This document shows positions 19,246 to 29,661 of a stretch of DNA of 64,000 bases, piece by piece. The position numbers and the translations under genes are program-made. This stretch comes from Omphalotus guepiniiformis (Eukaryota > Basidiomycota > Agaricomycetes > Agaricales > Omphalotaceae). The notes beneath the pieces are model-generated. The model did no database searches, had not been told where the DNA came from, and saw only the letters and a program-made list of their open reading frames with translations. Numbering within the stretch: the stretch's first letter is position 1; each line of letters starts with the position of its first letter. The DNA lies in contig JAQOOI010000007.1 of NCBI GenBank assembly GCA_028554645.1, forward strand, positions 1 through 64,000, written 5' to 3'.

Positions 19246-21089
19246 TGTTGCGTCAAAAAGCCTTTCAGTACTGAAATCTATCGGATTGAAGTAAATATGG
19301 AATGTTCAAGCATTGGAAACTGAACATAAAGGACTAGAGTCACCCCAGACTGCTAGTTAAGACATGAAACAGACTTGTACTCACAATACCTAAGTGTAGT
19401 GTTTGCTACAGTACTGAATCTGGTACTAAGCAACTGTGACCAATGGGTTATACAAAGAGATACTAGTTATGCCTCTCAAGATGTGTTGGAATTCCAATGT
19501 TCCATACCAGATTGAGTTGGTCAGACCCACCCTCTAATAACTAGAGACTCTACCAAGTGTTGTTGACTGTAATCCAAGGGGTTGATGGATTTTCACTTCA
19601 ATTGAACAACTATCTAAGTCCTTTGGACTGATCAAAAGTTCCAGCTGGTCTTGCTAACTAAGTTGGCACTATAAGATTGAATGCTGAGAATATGGGCAAT
19701 CTTGAAGATTGTATTACCAGAGAAATATTGTACATTGAGTACTATGTGGATATAATGTCACTGAGATGAAATGCCAATCTGTGTAATAAGGGAAGTAGAT
19801 TCAAAAGTTACATCTGCACAAATGAGTTAGATACTCAATACTCATGCTGGAAGGAGTTAGATACTGAAAATGAGTATCTCTCTGGATCTGAGTATCTCTC
19901 TGAAATTCAGTAACCCTCTGAACTTGATGAAAGACAAAGGCGCTCTAATTGGAGGTCTTAGACGAAACTATGGGATAGAATACTGTCCTAGGAGAAGCTG
20001 AGAGCTATCCTAAACAAGAAATATAACCTGAGTACAAATCTGACCAAAAAGAGATGTATAGGGGTAAAACTTGAAATAAACAGTTACTGTACCTTACTGT
20101 GGCTGATAGAAACGATGAAGCATGGTCTAGATAAGCTCTAGAACTTCTACACAACTCCTAATGCTGCCCTAGTAGAGGAGGATGTGCCAATTTTGGAGAA
20201 ACTTATAGGGGACCAGATTTGCAATGCACTAAGGAGAATGTCACCTGTCAGGATACTGGTTGCTATTTACAGGATCTGGACCTTTATTTAGATACCCTGG
20301 GTACGCCCTAACACACCTAGAACGCGGACAAAGCGATATATTTCTGTTTTTATACCAATCTATACCCAAAGTTCCTTCATTTTGACTATCTAACTGGAAA
20401 ATTACCTAGAAAACTACCTAAAAAGAATCCAATCTCTGCTCAATTGATACTTACTTACTTTTGACTCATTTACTGTTCAGATTACTCTTTTAATTTCGAG
20501 ATATATGTTTGATTTTATGATTTAGTATATATAGTTTACAGAGTATCTATTTAGATTTTCTTAAGCAAGTACTGCCCAAAGCTACAAGCCAAAGCAGGAA
20601 AACCTTCTTAGACGAAATATAGCCTGGCTCTTTAGAGTTCAGTTCGAGAAATATCCAGTTGTGAAAACTTCTGTAAAGTCCCTTGTGGCAGATAAATTGA
20701 AAGAGATACTGAATCTTTGCTGAAACTGCTGTTCTGTCTGTGCTGAATCTGCCTGCTGAAACTGTCTGTGCTGCATCTGAAACTGTTCCCTGCATTGTCT
20801 GACCATTGGATCGAGTTTAAACATCGAGATTGATTGTCCTGAATCCCTCCTGAACCCTGAAAACCACCCTTACCTTCTGTCTGAATCTTGTGTTTTGAGA
20901 TACCCTCTGCCATTTTTCACCCAGATTGAGATAAAGACATCTGTAACCCTGCAGATTAAAAGTTCAATTGTTGCGTCTAACTGTGCGGAATCTCTGACAA
21001 CGCCAGTCACACCTCACCCTACATCATTTTGATTTGAGTTGGATTGTGCTCATTTGAGTATCTCTCTCGTTCATTTCATAGTCACTACA
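19246..21089 (+). repeat. A1 3' LTR (1844 bp)
   Basis: Nearly identical to the 5' LTR (for example one base deleted near 19728). The last 17 codons before 21090 are accidentally open and in frame with the copia ORF that follows. Confidence 0.95.
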
Positions 21090-24000
21090 GCGGCTTTCGA
21101 TACCCCCACGGACATGACTCTGTTTGTTGAATTTGGAGCCATCAAGGACTTCAAAATCCGAGACTCCCACGATATTCTTAAGAGCCTTGATCGATTCACT
21201 ACTATGTGTGATCGACTCAAGAATCACAAGAAAATCGAATTCAATGAAACCTTACAAGTCATGACTTTTCTCACCGCTTTGCCATCCTCCTGGAGCACCT
21301 GGAGGACCACTATGCTTCACTCCCAGGAATTCACTTTCAATAATATTCGCCCACACGTCATATCTGAAATCATGTTACGCAAACATCAACACGGAGAAGT
21401 CTTCTCCGCTTTCCCATCTAAAACATCCGGACTTCATCGCTGGAACAAGCAACCAGCCCATTGGAAAAACCAGAAATCTGGTAAATCCAATAATCAGTCC
21501 GAACCTCTTTCTTCCTCTTCCCAGAACAAAGGGAAGAAGCGCAAGAACAAGCGCTCAGGAAAGAAAGGAGGACCTAAAAAGGGAAAAGGCAAGGAACGTG
21601 CCAACCTTGCCGATGTCATGATGAAAGATGTACTGTTTTACAATGATGCTACCACGGAATTTGCCTATCTGGCAAATGCCGAGTCACCTGACCATACCGA
21701 TACCGAAGAAGAAGAAGAAGAGAGTTCTGAAGCCACTCCCCTCAATACTGAGGAGGAGATTGTGTTTGAACGGATTAATGCCGAAGCATCGGCTCTTTAT
21801 CAGATGCCACAACCGGAAGATCCCGCCTTACCGGTAAGAGCATCTATTGATCATCCAATCCGCGTTCCTTACGAAGAAGGACACCCTTACTGGTTCGAAG
21901 AATACCTCGATGACGAAATCCGAAGCTATTGTAGGAGACTTCGAGACTGCATGCGAGACCACAGGGAAGGAAGACTCGACATCACGAACTTCCACCCAGA
22001 ACATGGTCCAGGACCAAGATACAACTACGTTGATCTCGCAGACGCAGAAATCCACTACGCTTACATCTGGTACTACTGGAACCGAAGATTCAATCCAGAA
22101 GGAAATGACCCAGACCTCTACAATGCCTACGTCATCGCAGAAGGGGAAGAACCCTGTATACCCGAAGAACGTGAACTTCTTGCGCTTGCTCGCGAACCAA
22201 GAAGGGACGACATCGGGTCCCACGGTTACTTCCTTGAATATATCTTCCCACTCGGCTACAGAACCTGGGCCGAATGGGACCAACGAAGACATGAACTCGG
22301 TTTTGATGCCGAGACCAATCAGACCCCTGCCGACTCAAACTCCGACAAGGAGAATGAGGAACCAGGAAGTAATGACAATGCCGATCAATCAGGTGAACGA
22401 ATCATCGGTTCACCAATTGATTCTGAACCGCATAATGATACACAGGGCGGAATCGGGAATGACCGCAACTCTGATCCCTGGGCAGATGCCGAACCATGGG
22501 ACAGCGATGGAGAATCCTCCATCGCATACCCAGTCGCAAGTCGACACTATTACGGCGTCTTCTACCCAGCAGGAACCACCCCATCTACCGACTCAGCAGT
22601 CAGATGGCTCAATCCCAGTCCAGAATACCAGCCCTCCGACCACGGAGAGCGACCTGCCTATGTACCATCAGATATATCCAGGGAGTCCTCAGACGACGAG
22701 GAACGAGCCATTGCTCTCCGAGAACAATACACTCATTGGAGAAGCTCCGAGCTCGAGACCTCCGACTCAGACGAGACGGAGATCGAGATTCCGATCACGG
22801 AGATCAGGCCCTCCGCCACAGTCATCTACATTTCATCAACAGAGGTCACACCAGAACCAGAGGACCGAGCACCCGGTTCCTCATCAAACCCAATCCGGGT
22901 CACATCAGAATCACCAGAACCCAGACCAGAGACATACGACATGGAGGAGATCTTCGATCTCTCCAGCTTCTACACCAACAATTCCGCGTCTTCCAATTCC
23001 GGAAGACCTAGTGCACTGTTTTCCGTGCCAACCACCGTCGGAGAATCGCGACATTCAGTTAATCAATCTCCTAATACACGAACACGAGCAACAGAACAAC
23101 CACCTCAGAGAAGCTCAGACAATAGCGAACTATCAGGCGGAACTAGCTCGTCAGTCCAGAGAAGACATGGAGGCCGAACGACAAGAACGTCAGCGTCTCC
23201 AGGAAACCCTTCTCGAACATCTCCGCAGCATGTATCCCCGCCAACCGAGCCCGCAGGACCGACAGATGTCACTCCTCTCACAGCCGAGGAGGTACTTGAC
23301 AAGTATTTTGGGCCATCACGCTCTGAAAGACCTAACCGCCCTTCTTACATTATCAACTTTCAGCGCTCTGATGACGAACCATATTACAGACATCTTCGAA
23401 GAATTCCTAACTCCGAGGTTGCAGCACATGTTGGCGAGGCTAGTCTTCCCAGTAATTTTAATGACAGCGTTTTTTATATTGCAGTACCTCATGACCAGGG
23501 AGTAACTTTTCCTTATAATGACTACACAAAACTTATGACTTGCTTACAGATGAAAGAACTCGCAGATGAGAAAAAGAAGATGTATTTATATAGTATCGCA
23601 GACACACATCATGTAACTTCTATCGAAACAATGTTGACTGCAAATCATGTATTTCTCACACCTGTCAATCTATCCGGTGATCTGCGAGCATATTCATCTA
23701 AGAAGCAAGCTAAGTCGGTCATGGAAAGTTCTTCTCTCTCCCATGTCAATGGTGCAATTGAATGGATACTGGACTCAGCCGCTTCAGTTCATATAACCGG
23801 CGATAAATCTGATTTCACGGACTTCGAATATTTCGATGTTCCGAAAGTTCTAACGTCTTCTGGAAAGACTGGTGAACAAACACACCTGCTTACGGGCATA
23901 GGCACTGTTCATATTCGCGTACGCGATTTGAACGAAAACACTCGAGTTCTTAAACTCGATGAGGTTCATTATCTTCAAGGGACAGACAGGCTTTTCTCGT

Positions 24001-27000
24001 TGAATAAATATCAACGATATCTTCGTAAAGAAGATCGCTTATCTGTATATGATACCAATGGTAACATGCTGCTCATGGGATTTCCCAGTGAGAACCACAA
24101 CGGGTTATTCACTGTCGAGACCGAAATAGTACATCCCGAGCATGCTCACGTCATTAAACCACAACAAACAAATTCCTTTACCATTTGGCACAACAGATTT
24201 GCCCATGCGTCATCAGATGTATTGCGACATCTACCTAATTCAGTTCAAGGTTTTCCAGGCTCAATAAAGCCGATCAATCTTTCCATGTGTGACGGTTGTA
24301 ATAAAGGGAAGAAACCGGCAAAATCCTATCCCACAACCGAGAAGCCACGAAAATCGGAACCTTTACATCTTGTGCATGCGGACCTCATGGAGTTCCCTGT
24401 ACGTTCCTATCACGGCTACAAATATATCGTCACCTTTCTAGACGATCATTCTTCTTACGCACACCCTATCCTTCTAAAGAACAAGTCTCCTGACACATTG
24501 CTAGCCTTTAAATACTATAAAGCGCTGCATGAGAAGGAAACTGGAAAGAAGATCAAAATATTACGAGTAGATCAAGGGACAGAATTCCTAAATGAACCAT
24601 TCCGTACTTACCTCAAAGAGGAAGGAATCCAACTTCAGTTCTCCGCCGCTTATGTTCATCAGCAGAATGGACGAGCCGAGCGCGTGAATAGAAGTTTGGA
24701 AGACAAATCGGAAGCAATGCGACAGCATGCTTGCCTTCCGGAGTCTTGGTGGCAATTCTCAGTACTTGCGGCTTCACATGTTCGTAACCGCAGTCCCTCT
24801 CGTATCATTAATTGGAAAACACCTGTAGAACTTTTCTATAACAAGAAACCGGATGTTTCTTACTTCCGTACCTTTGGGTCAGCTGCCTACGTTCATATTA
24901 CAAGAGACGAACGTAACCGTCGTAAACTGACAGCTAAGGCGGAATTGATGACTATGATTGGATATTCCGATCATTCTAAAGCATGGATATTCATGACGAA
25001 AGACAACAAAGTGAAGATCTCACCAGACGCTTCCTTTGATGAAACACGGTTCCCACGTTGTAAATGCGAACCTAAAATTGTAACTACTCCCGAGAACATC
25101 CCCGATCTAACGACATCAGATGGTACTCCCGAATTCGATGATGACTTCAATCCTACCGGACCCTCATCAGGTCGTCCTGATCATCCGAGAAGTAGAAGTT
25201 CTTCTCCGATCGAGGATTTAGAGTATGTGGATTCTGCAGATCCAGACTCACACGGTAGTTCTTCTAAACCTAAAAAGGAAGTAAAGACAGAACTTCCGCC
25301 GAGCAGCACGGTACCTCCAACACGAGAACGTCGTACACGTCGAGGAGTGACACCACCTCCTCTACCGACTGTACCTCCTCGTTCTCCTTTGCGGTCTCCT
25401 CGTGAGACACTACCTGCTCCTCCTATAGAACCTCCTGCTCCACAAGCGCGTCTCCGCCCTCGACGTGCTCTGAGGCCTCCTCTACGTGAAGGCAACGTAT
25501 ATGGTGAACGTAGTGACCCTATTCAGTCTGAACAGATGACTGAGCGACAATTTCACCGTCGCACACATGCCATTGACACCTTACGGCGGCAAGGCACTTT
25601 GGGTTCACGTACTGCACCGGATCCTTCCCAATCTGGACCATCGGATGAGACTGCTCGAGAAGCCTCTCTATCCAGATGTGCTCAGGAAGGGGGAGTTGCT
25701 TACGTTGCGCACCTTATGAACCAATCGGAAATCCCTGAAAGTGATGTGATTAAAGAATGGGATTATAAAGACATCTTACGTCTTCCGAGATCAGAACAAA
25801 AACCATGGTTCCAAGGTTGTCACGAAGAGATAGAAGCTTTAAAGAAGCGGAACATTTATGAAGAAGTCGATTTACCGGCAGATCGGAAAGCAATTAAATG
25901 TAGATGGGTTTTCAATAAAAAGAAAGACGGCCGATATCGTGCACGTCTTGTTGCTAAGGGATTCTCTCAAGTGGATGGAATAGATTACAATGAACTGTTT
26001 TCCCCTGTCGTTCGATACAAAACAGTTTGTCTCCTTTTGGCAATAGCAGCTCTCGAAGATTGGGACATCGAGGCGCTAGATGTTAAAACTGCCTTCTTGT
26101 ACGGCAAGCTAGACGAGGAGATATATATGGAACAGCCCGAGGGCTTCCGAAAGGGGAATAAAGTTTGGAGATTAAAACGCGCTTTATATGGACTTAAACA
26201 GGCATCACTAGCCTGGTGGCGCGAATGTGAACAGTCGATGAAGAAGTTAGGCTTTAAACGTAGTCAAGTTGATGCCGGACTATTCATCTATCGACGAGGC
26301 AACCAATTGGTGATTGCTCTAGTCTATGTCGATGATGCAATGTTTATGGGTCCAGATAAGAAGCTGATGAGAGAACTCAAACAGCGCTTTATGGATACCT
26401 GGGAATGCCGAGACCTAGGCGAACCCGAAGAATTCTTGTCAATGCGCATAACCCGTGACCGAAAGAATCGAAGATTATATCTAGATCAAACCGCGTATCT
26501 CGAGAAGATCGTGAGACGCTTCGGTATGTGGGATGCAAAGGTCGCTTCTACTCCTCTTCCCACGAACTTCAAACAAGGGAAGAACACACAGGATGTTGAT
26601 CTAAAACTCCGCACTCAATATCAACGTGTTATCGGATCTTTGCTCTACTTAATGCTTGGCACGAGACCAGACATTGCTTATGCTGTCACGAAGCTATCGC
26701 AGTACTCAATAAATCCTTCACAACAACATTACCAATGGGCAATGTATGTTTTACGGTACCTGCGAGGCACAAGTAAATATAGGATGGTTTACGATGGAAA
26801 AGAAGGATTAGGTCTAATGGCTTTCTCCGATAGTGACTACGCACAATGTCCTGATACGCGACGCTCCCAAACAGGAAATATCATATTCCTCGCCGGCGCG
26901 CCTATCACATGGAAGTCACAATTACAGAAAGTCGTTACCGCTTCCAGCACAGAAGCAGAATACATCTCGCTTAGCGAAGCTGGGAAGCAAATCATTTGGC

Positions 27001-27281
27001 TAAAGTCTATTCTAACCGAGTTAGGCTTTGACGTCAAATATGTTGCCTTATTAGGTGACAATCAAGGGTCACTGTTTATCGCATCAAACCCTGTTGCCGA
27101 CAAACGTACGAAACACATTGATGTTCGATATCACCAAATCCGAGAATGGGTCGAATCAAAACAGATCGAGCTTCTTTACGTACCTACTGATCAGCAGACC
27201 GCAGATCTACTTACGAAGAACTTAGGAGCTACTTTATTTTGGCAACACGTCTCCTACTTAAACATCGAGTTCTTCAAGTAA
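21090..27281 (+). CDS. Copia Gag-Pol polyprotein, N-terminally truncated
   Basis: One frame of about 2060 codons from the LTR junction to TAA. Numbering here counts 17 LTR-derived codons from 21039. Gag remnant first (AFDTPTDMTLF..., then a Lys-rich segment near 160-190 with no CCHC knuckle visible). A hydrophilic acidic linker of about 600 residues follows. Protease has LDSAASVHI with Asp near residue 912, carrying DSA where DSG is usual. Integrase shows HNRFAH and CDGC, then HADLM, VDQGTEF and NGRAERVN for the DDE triad. RT has DVKTAFLYG and YVDDAMF (Tyr 1763). RNase H has AFSDSDYA, SSTEAEY and GDNQGSL, and the ORF ends near ADLLTKNLG. No internal stop is seen. Loss of the gag N-terminus makes autonomous activity doubtful. 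Confidence 0.9.
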   Translation, partial: AAFDTPTDMTLFVEFGAIKDFKIRDSHDILKSLDRFTTMCDRLKNHKKIEFNETLQVMTFLTALPSSWSTWRTTMLHSQEFTFNNIRPHVISEIMLRKHQHGEVFSAFPSKTSGLHRWNKQPAHWKNQKSGKSNNQSEPLSSSSQNKGKKRKNKRSGKKGGPKKGKGKERANLADVMMKDVLFYNDATTEFAYLANAESPDHTDTEEEEEESSEATPLNTEEEIVFERINAEASALYQMPQPEDPALPVRASIDHPIRVPYEEGHPYWFEEYLDDEIRSYCRRLRDCMRDHREGRLDITNFHPEHGPGPRYNYVDLADAEIHYAYIWYYWNRRFNPEGNDPDLYNAYVIAEGEEPCIPEERELLALAREPRRDDIGSHGYFLEYIFPLGYRTWAEWDQRRHELGFDAETNQTPADSNSDKENEEPGSNDNADQSGERIIGSPIDSEPHNDTQGGIGNDRNSDPWADAEPWDSDGESSIAYPVASRHYYGVFYPAGTTPSTDSAVRWLNPSPEYQPSDHGERPAYVPSDISRESSDDEERAIALREQYTHWRSSELETSDSDETEIEIPITEIRPSATVIYISSTEVTPEPEDRAPGSSSNPIRVTSESPEPRPETYDMEEIFDLSSFYTNNSASSNSGRPSALFSVPTTVGESRHSVNQSPNTRTRATEQPPQRSSDNSELSGGTSSSVQRRHGGRTTRTSASPGNPSRTSPQHVSPPTEPAGPTDVTPLTAEEVLDKYFGPSRSERPNRPSYIINFQRSDDEPYYRHLRRIPNSEVAAHVGEASLPSNFNDSVFYIAVPHDQGVTFPYNDYTKLMTCLQMKELADEKKKMYLYSIADTHHVTSIETMLTANHVFLTPVNLSGDLRAYSSKKQAKSVMESSSLSHVNGAIEWILDSAASVHITGDKSDFTDFEYFDVPKVLTSSGKTGEQTHLLTGIGTVHIRVRDLNENTRVLKLDEVHYLQGTDRLFSLNKYQRYLRKEDRLSVYDTNGNMLLMGFPSENHNGLFTVETEIVHPEHAHVIKPQQTNSFTIWHNRFAHASSDVLRHLPNSVQGFPGSIKPINLSMCDGCNKGKKPAKSYPTTEKPRKSEPLHLVHADLMEFPVRSYHGYKYIVTFLDDHSSYAHPILLKNKSPDTLLAFKYYKALHEKETGKKIKILRVDQGTEFLNEPFRTYLKEEGIQLQFSAAYVHQQNGRAERVNRSLEDKSEAMRQHACLPESWWQFSVLAASHVRNRSPSRIINWKTPVELFYNKKPDVSYFRTFGSAAYVHITRDERNRRKLTAKAELMTMIGYSDHSKAWIFMTKDNKVKISPDASFDETRFPRCKCEPKIVTTPENIPDLTTSDGTPEFDDDFNPTGPSSGRPDHPRSRSSSPIEDLEYVDSADPDSHGSSSKPKKEVKTELPPSSTVPPTRERRTRRGVTPPPLPTVPPRSPLRSPRETLPAPPIEPPAPQARLRPRRALRPPLREGNVYGERSDPIQSEQMTERQFHRRTHAIDTLRRQGTLGSRTAPDPSQSGPSDETAREASLSRCAQEGGVAYVAHLMNQSEIPESDVIKEWDYKDILRLPRSEQKPWFQGCHEEIEALKKRNIYEEVDLPADRKAIKCRWVFNKKKDGRYRARLVAKGFSQVDGIDYNELFSPVVRYKTVCLLLAIAALEDWDIEALDVKTAFLYGKLDEEIYMEQPEGFRKGNKVWRLKRALYGLKQASLAWWRECEQSMKKLGFKRSQVDAGLFIYRRGNQLVIALVYVDDAMFMGPDKKLMRELKQRFMDTWECRDLGEPEEFLSMRITRDRKNRRLYLDQTAYLEKIVRRFGMWDAKVASTPLPTNFKQGKNTQDVDLKLRTQYQRVIGSLLYLMLGTRPDIAYAVTKLSQYSINPSQQHYQWAMYVLRYLRGTSKYRMVYDGKEGLGLMAFSDSDYAQCPDTRRSQTGNIIFLAGAPITWKSQLQKVVTASSTEAEYISLSEAGKQIIWLKSILTELGFDVKYVALLGDNQGSLFIASNPVADKRTKHIDVRYHQIREWVESKQIELLYVPTDQQTADLLTKNLGATLFWQHVSYLNIEFFK
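21847..23505 (+). CDS. Overlapping 552-codon ORF inside copia gag-protease linker
   Basis: Open in the +1 frame relative to Gag-Pol, ATG 21847 to TAA 23503-23505. The middle is Thr/Ser/Pro/Gln/Asn-rich with an RRRSRFRSRRS basic patch. Around residues 425-485 it becomes heptad-like with long charged helices (EDMEAERQERQRLQETLLEH). It ends with a hydrophobic stretch of about 20 residues (LVFPVILMTAFFILQYL) just before the stop, like a tail anchor. The Gag-Pol frame over the same bases is low-complexity and acidic. Low T content here lowers stop frequency, so chance is possible; the ordered C-terminal half argues against it. No homologue recognised. Confidence 0.4.
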   Translation: MIIQSAFLTKKDTLTGSKNTSMTKSEAIVGDFETACETTGKEDSTSRTSTQNMVQDQDTTTLISQTQKSTTLTSGTTGTEDSIQKEMTQTSTMPTSSQKGKNPVYPKNVNFLRLLANQEGTTSGPTVTSLNISSHSATEPGPNGTNEDMNSVLMPRPIRPLPTQTPTRRMRNQEVMTMPINQVNESSVHQLILNRIMIHRAESGMTATLIPGQMPNHGTAMENPPSHTQSQVDTITASSTQQEPPHLPTQQSDGSIPVQNTSPPTTESDLPMYHQIYPGSPQTTRNEPLLSENNTLIGEAPSSRPPTQTRRRSRFRSRRSGPPPQSSTFHQQRSHQNQRTEHPVPHQTQSGSHQNHQNPDQRHTTWRRSSISPASTPTIPRLPIPEDLVHCFPCQPPSENRDIQLINLLIHEHEQQNNHLREAQTIANYQAELARQSREDMEAERQERQRLQETLLEHLRSMYPRQPSPQDRQMSLLSQPRRYLTSILGHHALKDLTALLTLSTFSALMTNHITDIFEEFLTPRLQHMLARLVFPVILMTAFFILQYLMTRE

Positions 27282-27327
27282 ATATGCTTTATGATTATGC
27301 TTTCGAAACATTATGTACATGTTCTTA

Positions 27328-27338
27328 GCAAGGGGGAG
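27328..27338 (+). other. Copia polypurine tract
   Basis: GCAAGGGGGAG directly before the 3' LTR, the usual plus-strand primer for copia elements. Confidence 0.8.
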
Positions 27339-27680
27339 TGTTGGAATATCTGCTTAGTGTAGACGTACACGTACAGTAGTCCGACATCACATTACTATGC
27401 AAGTATGATTACGCTAAATTCCCAAGAGGAATTATAGCTATTGGACAGTATTATAGATACTAGTACTTCTTAATCATACGCTACTTTACATACATGAGCA
27501 CGGACCATGTATTTTACATATAAAAGTAGTAGGTCGTCCAGCAAGGACGACAAGTTGAATACTTACTCAAGTTCGACCTCTACTGCTTGTCTATCCAAGA
27601 AACTATCAGCTATCGGTGAGTATGCACTTACCGTCTTGTAGCTGACCTGTCCCCGGTAGTCCACTGTGACCGTTTCAACA
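27339..27680 (+). repeat. Copia 3' LTR (342 bp)
   Basis: Starts TGTTGGAA and ends TTTCAACA, short imperfect inverted termini. A TATAAAA box lies at 27519-27525. The right end cuts the FunK1 gene. Confidence 0.8.
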
Positions 27681-29661
27681 CGCCCCTTGAGGTTGCATGA
27701 GAGTGAGGAAGAACACTAGCACCCAAAATACAGATTCAATATCGTGAAGGTAATTATATCGGAATGGAGGCGTGCGTTTCCCCGAACCCCCTTCCTGATA
27801 ATCAATTTCTTTGGGTATCCCCTGTGGTCTCAAGTTCCCCTGCCAATTGGCATTCCGCACGTGCTTGGTCTTGCGTAACAAAGCATTCATACCAGCAGAT
27901 TCCTGAGTCACAGACTTCTTTGCACGATCCACACCAAACTTGTAGGTGTTTTCTGCAACTTCGATAGCCATGAACAATGGTGTCCCCTGTATTAAGATAA
28001 TCACTAAATGCGAGTATACGACCTCAAAGACAGCATGACTCACTGTTCCTTTTGAACTAGAAGGCTGACAAAGATCTTTTGCATACTCCATGTCACTCAG
28101 CCTGCAGATAATGTCTCTGTTTGGCTTCATATGAACAAGTATGTTTCCGGTGCTAATGTCTCTGTGGACATATCCCGCCAAGTGCATATACTGCAATGCT
28201 AGAAAAAAGTCAGACCTAATGTTCTGGCCAGGAGTTTTCTAACACTGGTTATTCACCTACTATGACTTGCGTGATACATGCAAGTATCGCTCACCAATTA
28301 CGAATCTCCTCAAGGGGTTTGCCAGCATCGTCCATCAACATACGACAATGGGCTTTATTTCCGTAATGCTCCCTGTTCATCTCTTTCAATCCTTCAGGAG
28401 GTACACGATATCCCAAGGGCGTGCCAATTGTCGACGTTGCCACCATAGACTCTCGCTGCGTACGAGATCCTCTGGTGTATTCATTTGAGTCGTGCTCGAG
28501 GGTGAACGGCGTCCTTTCAGGAGGAAGCTTGTGGGACCACAGGAAATTGCTGGAGTTGTCGACAACAAGTCCTCCTTGCGAGTCTGTCATCGAAGGTACT
28601 TTGACAAACTTGCATGCTCTGATGGGCACGAAAAAGTCATTGAAATCTTCCGCATCCAAGTCTTCAATAGGATTGACTTGGTTAATCTTCGCCTTGATGT
28701 CTTGAAGCACCTGGAGCTCTGTTTTCCCTCCCTCTGAAATTCATGCATCCTTTAGGAAAAATGTCTTTCCACCTAATTTCTCCTTTTTGCCTTTTTTGCC
28801 TTTCTTTTGCACACGCTTAACCTTGAAGACACGGTTGGCACGGCCAAGTAGAAATCCCGCCTTGTATATGCTGATAGCTTCGATAGCTTCATACCATTCC
28901 TCGCCAGTTTGCCATTCTTGCCTGCCACTCTTCTGGCTGTGTGGTCAAATCCAAGCTCCACTTTATGGGCTGAACCGAGTGAAAGAATGAAATATACCAA
29001 GGCCTCAGCATCCTGTTAAGCAAAAAAAATAGATCAGAATGTATGGGTATGACGGGACAAAGTATGACACACTTTATGAAGGTCAAGAACCTCCGTTACA
29101 AAAACATGCAATCTCGAAAAGAACCAAAACCTGGTGTCTGTATCTGTACGCTCGACTGTCATGCCAAACATAAACCTGCGTGTGGGATCACTGCCCATGA
29201 GGTGATTCACGTTTCCGACGAGTTTGCAAACATTCTACAATGGCATTAAGTGCCCAATCAATAAGCCGGGAAGAATTTTACAACTCACATTATCCTGGTC
29301 GCCAGGCGTTGCTGTTAACTTATACTCCCCAGTCATGACGAGGTCACATTCGTATTGTTTCCCTTCTACTTCGGGCCCAACCACTGTTGTAGTGGTGAGA
29401 AACACGTTCACATCGGCTCTGTACTTACCATGGTCGCCTTCGGATATAAGGGGGGTTGAAGGTGTACTGGAGAACTCGATATCAACATGTGGGTCAACAG
29501 GCCCTTTTGCAGCGTCATTAGCACCGCTAGTCTCTTCCTTGAGAGATTTGAGAATATGGTTGAAGTAATTGGCCAACGGCGCAAAGAATTCATCTTCGTG
29601 TAGTTTCTTCTCGCTGGGCACCTGTTCTCCCTGTGTTTCCTCCGCAGGTGGTACCTCTTCC
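27681..29661 (-). pseudogene. FunK1-type fungal protein kinase, decayed and cut at both ends
   Basis: Minus-strand exon pieces are 29289-29661, 29073-29234, about 28240-29012, 28044-28198 and 27681-27986. Recognisable FunK1 blocks are HLMGSDPTRRFMFGMTVERT (N-lobe), GRANRVFKVKRV, LQYMHLAGYVHRDISTGNIL (catalytic loop, HRD Asp present) near 28155-28195, GTPLFMAIEV near 27970 and LHDIESVFWVL near 27720. Defects: an in-frame TGA where LKDAW is expected (near 28740), another TGA after EEIRNW (near 28292), and a frame shift near 28906. The 5' end is cut by the B1 LTR and the 3' end by the copia LTR. FunK1 kinases are an expanded Agaricomycete family; substrates are generally unknown. The last exon may be the 4422-4494 piece. 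Confidence 0.75.

Larger units (their letters stand above)
4557..21089 (+). mobile_element. Element A, copy 1 (A1): 16.5-kb Ty3/gypsy-type LTR retrotransposon with antisense genes
   Basis: The order is 5' LTR, TGG-type primer site, gag, a second ORF with a protease motif, pol (RT, RNase H, integrase), two antisense intron-containing genes, polypurine tract, 3' LTR. All three sense ORFs are open. LTRs begin TGTTGCG and end CACTACA. Flanks do not give a clean target duplication: TCGG on the left and GCGG on the right. The left flank is host DNA, but the right flank is the middle of a copia gag gene in frame, so A1 is probably a recombinant between two insertions or borders a deletion. The RT order (RT-RH-INT) places it in Ty3/gypsy. 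The RT block LLDIFVGYDER and YIDDV resembles a clade I know from other Agaricomycetes. Confidence 0.93.
21090..27680 (+). mobile_element. Element D: Ty1/copia retrotransposon lacking its 5' end
   Basis: Begins abruptly within gag at the A1 3' LTR and continues through protease, integrase, RT and RNase H (INT before RT, the copia order) to a polypurine tract and a 342-bp 3' LTR. The 5' LTR, primer site and gag N-terminus are not found elsewhere in the window. Confidence 0.9.

Noticed and set aside
21039..21089. LTR-derived N-terminus fused in frame to copia Gag
   Set aside because: The frame match is a chance product of the junction; there is no ATG at the ORF start and the same LTR end fuses to B' pol at 58808 equally well.
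22402..25495. Minus-strand ORFs opposite copia Gag-Pol, including an Arg/Gly-rich one
   Set aside because: Arg/Gly bias is the complement of Pro/Ser/Thr codons on the plus strand.
28290..28745. In-frame TGA codons in the FunK1 gene as possible recoding
   Set aside because: They coincide with a frameshift and truncated ends; pseudogene decay is the simpler reading.
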